From: Rickettsiales bacterium
GTDB taxonomy: Bacteria > Pseudomonadota > Alphaproteobacteria > Rickettsiales > UBA8987
Direction of reading: 5' to 3'
DNA: 7,098 nt
Assembly (NCBI GenBank): GCA_020631295.1
Contig: JAHDHN010000068.1
Coordinates: forward strand, 1 to 7,098
Below are positions 5,360-7,098 of this stretch, in pieces (the stretch's first letter is position 1; each line of letters starts with the position of its first letter). The position numbers and the translations under genes were made by a program. Below the pieces are notes generated by a model. It searched no databases, was not told the DNA's origin, and saw only the letters and a list, made by a program, of their open reading frames with translations.

Positions 5360-6695
5360 TCTATCAGACAATATCACCAACGTATTTGGCAAGTTAAAAG
5401 GCAAAGGCCTGCTCACAGAGGATGACGTGAATTTGGCCATGCGCGAGGTGCGCATTGCGCTTTTGGAGGCCGATGTGGCCCTGCCGGTGGTGAAAGAATT
5501 CATCAATAGCGTAAAAGCCAAGGCGGTGGGCGAAGAGGTGATTAAGAGCGTATCGCCTGCACAAATGGTGATCAAGCTGGTGCAAGATGCCATGACAGAG
5601 ATGTTGGGCGATGAGGCAGCGGGCCTAAATTTACGCACCACGCCACCCGCCGTGGTAATGATGGTGGGCTTGCAAGGCTCGGGTAAAACCACTTCGACTG
5701 CCAAGCTTGCATTGCATTTACGTAAAGAAAAGAAGCGCGCATTGCTGGCAAGTTTGGATGTGTATCGCCCTGCCGCGCAAGAGCAGCTGGCCACGTTGGG
5801 CAAGCAGGTGCAGATTGATACGCTGGCCATTAAGGCAGAGGAAAAGCCAGAGGCAATCACCAAACGCGCATTGAAAGAGGCCAAAGCAGGCAATTACGAT
5901 GTGCTGTTTTTAGACACGGCCGGCCGTCTGCAAATTGATGCAGAGATGATGGAAGAGCTGCAACAGGTGAAGAAATTGGCCAACCCAATCGAAACCATGC
6001 TGGTGGCCGACAGCTTAACTGGGCAAGATGCGGTGAATATTGCCAGCAGCTTTAACGAGCAGGTGGGCATCACCGGTATTATGCTGACCCGTATTGACGG
6101 GGACGGCCGTGGCGGTGCGGCACTCAGCATGAAGGCAGTGACTGGCTGCCCAATAAAATTCTTAGGTACCGGTGAAACACTCTCAGAGCTGGAAATATTC
6201 CACCCAGAGCGTATTGCCAGCCGTATTTTGGGCATGGGAGATGTGGTCTCGCTGGTGGAAAAAGCCGCAGCCTCCATTACCGAAGAAGACGCCAAACGCA
6301 TGGAGAAAAAGCTGCGCAAAGGCAATTTTGACCTGGATGATTTGTCCGACCAACTCAGCAAAATGCAAAAACTGGGCGGTATGGGCGGCATTATGAGCAT
6401 GCTACCTGGCATGGGCAAAATGAAGCAGAAAATTGAGGAATCAGGCGGCATGGATGATGCTGTCTTTACCCGTCAAAAAGTGATGATCAGCTCTATGACA
6501 AAGAAAGAGCGTCAAAATCCGGATATTTTGAATGCCTCACGCAAGCGCCGCATTGTGGCAGGCAGCGGCACCAACATTCAGGAGCTCAACAAGCTGCTTA
6601 AGACATTCAAGCAGATGCAAGGCATGATGAAAAAAGTGGGCAAAATGAATAAAAAAGACCTGATGCGCAATATGGGCGGTCTGTTAGGCCAATAG
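5349..6695 (+). CDS. ffh: Signal recognition particle GTPase Ffh (SRP54)
   Basis: The protein subunit of the signal recognition particle: with 4.5S RNA it binds signal sequences on the ribosome and docks with FtsY to deliver inner-membrane proteins. It is full length at 448 residues. Order: N domain (about 1-90, LLTEDDVNLAMREVRIALLEADV at 21-43), G domain with G1 GLQGSGKTT (107-115), DVYRPAAQEQL (137-147), G3 DTAGRL (189-194), DSLTGQDAVN (221-230), G4 TRIDGDGRGG (247-256; Arg where Lys is common) and FLGTGE (271-276), then the Met-rich M domain (about 300-435) with GMGGIMSMLPGM, the RNA-binding SRKRRIVAGSG (397-407) and a Lys/Met-rich tail. It is divergent from ribH. No Shine-Dalgarno sequence precedes the ATG; the duplicated start lies there instead. 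The usual alphaproteobacterial neighbour rpsP does not follow. Confidence 0.98.
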   Translation: MFTNLSDNITNVFGKLKGKGLLTEDDVNLAMREVRIALLEADVALPVVKEFINSVKAKAVGEEVIKSVSPAQMVIKLVQDAMTEMLGDEAAGLNLRTTPPAVVMMVGLQGSGKTTSTAKLALHLRKEKKRALLASLDVYRPAAQEQLATLGKQVQIDTLAIKAEEKPEAITKRALKEAKAGNYDVLFLDTAGRLQIDAEMMEELQQVKKLANPIETMLVADSLTGQDAVNIASSFNEQVGITGIMLTRIDGDGRGGAALSMKAVTGCPIKFLGTGETLSELEIFHPERIASRILGMGDVVSLVEKAAASITEEDAKRMEKKLRKGNFDLDDLSDQLSKMQKLGGMGGIMSMLPGMGKMKQKIEESGGMDDAVFTRQKVMISSMTKKERQNPDILNASRKRRIVAGSGTNIQELNKLLKTFKQMQGMMKKVGKMNKKDLMRNMGGLLGQ

Positions 6696-6713
6696 CCACA
6701 TATAATAACAATA

Positions 6714-6962
6714 GTTTCCTGCGGCTCGTCCGCAGGATTAAATCTAAGAGTTATTTCACCCATTCTGCAGCCCTTGCGAAAGCGAGGGCCTAGGGCGAAA
6801 TGGAAAGATAGTGCTTGTTAACCCTGGATCCCCGATCTGCGCTTCGCTTGTCAGGGATTGCATGGAAAAATTAAATGAAATCAATAGAACAGTTATGCTA
6901 CATCAGTATTTGACCCTGTGGCTAAACCACAGGGAACAATATTTTTTGTGAATTGTCAGATG
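6714..6962 (+). repeat. Intergenic two-hairpin repeat, copy 2 (interrupted)
   Basis: This matches copy 1 (621-727) in the opposite orientation. The left part (6714-6754) holds hairpin A (6718-6736, CCTGCGG/CCGCAGG, loop CTCGT). The right part (6891-6962) holds hairpin B (6914-6934, CCCTGTGG/CCACAGGG, loop CTAAA). The parts are separated by a 142-bp block; with the block removed, the core is exactly 83 bp, the same as copy 1. The closing pair of hairpin A changes from A-T to G-C, a compensatory change that keeps the stem. The copy starts 18 bp after the ffh stop, so hairpin A may also act at the ffh mRNA end. Confidence 0.82.
6755..6896. mobile_element. 142-bp palindromic block inserted in the repeat, flanked by AGTTAT
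   Basis: The block separates the two halves of repeat copy 2 and is bounded by AGTTAT at 6749-6754 and 6891-6896; copy 1 has a single AGTTAT at the matching place. It contains two hairpins. The first is GCCCTTGC/GCGAGGGC around a GAAA tetraloop (6770-6789), with an outer CCATT/AATGG pairing (6760-6764 with 6799-6803). The second is ATCCC/GGGAT (6828-6832 with 6854-6858) enclosing a GCG/CGC tip. It has no coding frame of note and no clear terminal inverted repeats. The GCGAAAGC and GGATCCCC motifs recall the small palindromic elements (REP, MITE or RPE type) common in proteobacterial intergenic DNA; the family is not identified. Confidence 0.5.
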
Positions 6963-7042
6963 AAGCAAACATCAGATGTCTTTTTCCTTGCTGTTTACCT
7001 CAATTTCCCGATGCTTGGCGTTTATAAAAGTGAGAGTGTAGC

Positions 7043-7098
7043 ATGATTACATTAAATAGTGTGCGGATTAGCGGCAAGGATGTGTTGCCCATTATTGA
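7043..7098 (+). CDS. Start of a gene cut by the window end; possibly nitronate monooxygenase-like
   Basis: From ATG 7043 the frame stays open to the right edge for 18 codons: MITLNSVRISGKDVLPII, then a partial codon GA. GAGAG about seven bases upstream could be a weak ribosome-binding site, and TATAAA at 7023-7028 could be a -10 box without a clear -35. The text resembles the N terminus of FMN-dependent nitronate monooxygenase-like proteins, which often begin with a similar KxVLPxIEGGKG stretch. With so few residues this is a tentative family guess; the presence of a gene start is somewhat safer. Confidence 0.45.
   Translation, partial: MITLNSVRISGKDVLPII

Noticed and set aside
5339..6451. 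Two minus-strand frames of about 185 codons antisense to ffh
   Set aside because: Both lie over the conserved SRP54 coding sequence and are Ser-rich with no known motif; antisense shadows.

Overview
The window reads as chromosomal DNA of an alphaproteobacterium of moderate GC content. The main evidence is a free-standing homologue of the mitochondrial complex I accessory subunit NDUFS4 (96 residues), which in bacteria is typical of Alphaproteobacteria, together with an H3TH-type helix-hairpin-helix protein ending in IERDDW and the ribH-nusB pair. I cannot name a genus. There is no phage, plasmid, CRISPR or transposase gene.

Layout. 1-491 (minus): the first 163 codons of an unrecognised multi-pass membrane protein that runs off the left edge. 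492-790: intergenic, holding a good sigma70-type promoter for that gene and the first copy of a hairpin-rich repeat. 791-1537 (minus): a short-chain dehydrogenase/reductase, divergent from 1634-2206 (plus), a membrane-anchored helix-hairpin-helix protein. Both of these genes appear to be transcribed as leaderless mRNAs from mirror-image promoters. 2271-3896 (plus): pyrG, CTP synthase. 3996-4286 (plus): the NDUFS4-like subunit, convergent with the ribH-nusB operon (4307-5291, minus; 8-bp overlap). 5349-6695 (plus): ffh, the SRP GTPase, divergent from ribH. 6696-7042: intergenic, holding the second copy of the repeat, interrupted by a 142-bp palindromic block. 7043-7098 (plus): the first 18 codons of a gene that leaves the window, possibly a nitronate monooxygenase-like flavoprotein.

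The genes are mostly independent housekeeping units: CTP synthesis, respiration, riboflavin synthesis plus antitermination, and co-translational membrane targeting. Only ribH-nusB looks like a true operon. No new multigene system is visible. The unusual content is non-coding: a two-hairpin intergenic repeat present in inverted orientation at both ends of the block, one copy of which seems split by a second element between AGTTAT direct repeats; a 22-bp-period duplication of the ffh translation start that makes a five-codon upstream ORF (MFTNL-stop); symmetric leaderless promoters; and hairpins that begin at the stop codons of pyrG and the NDUFS4-like gene.
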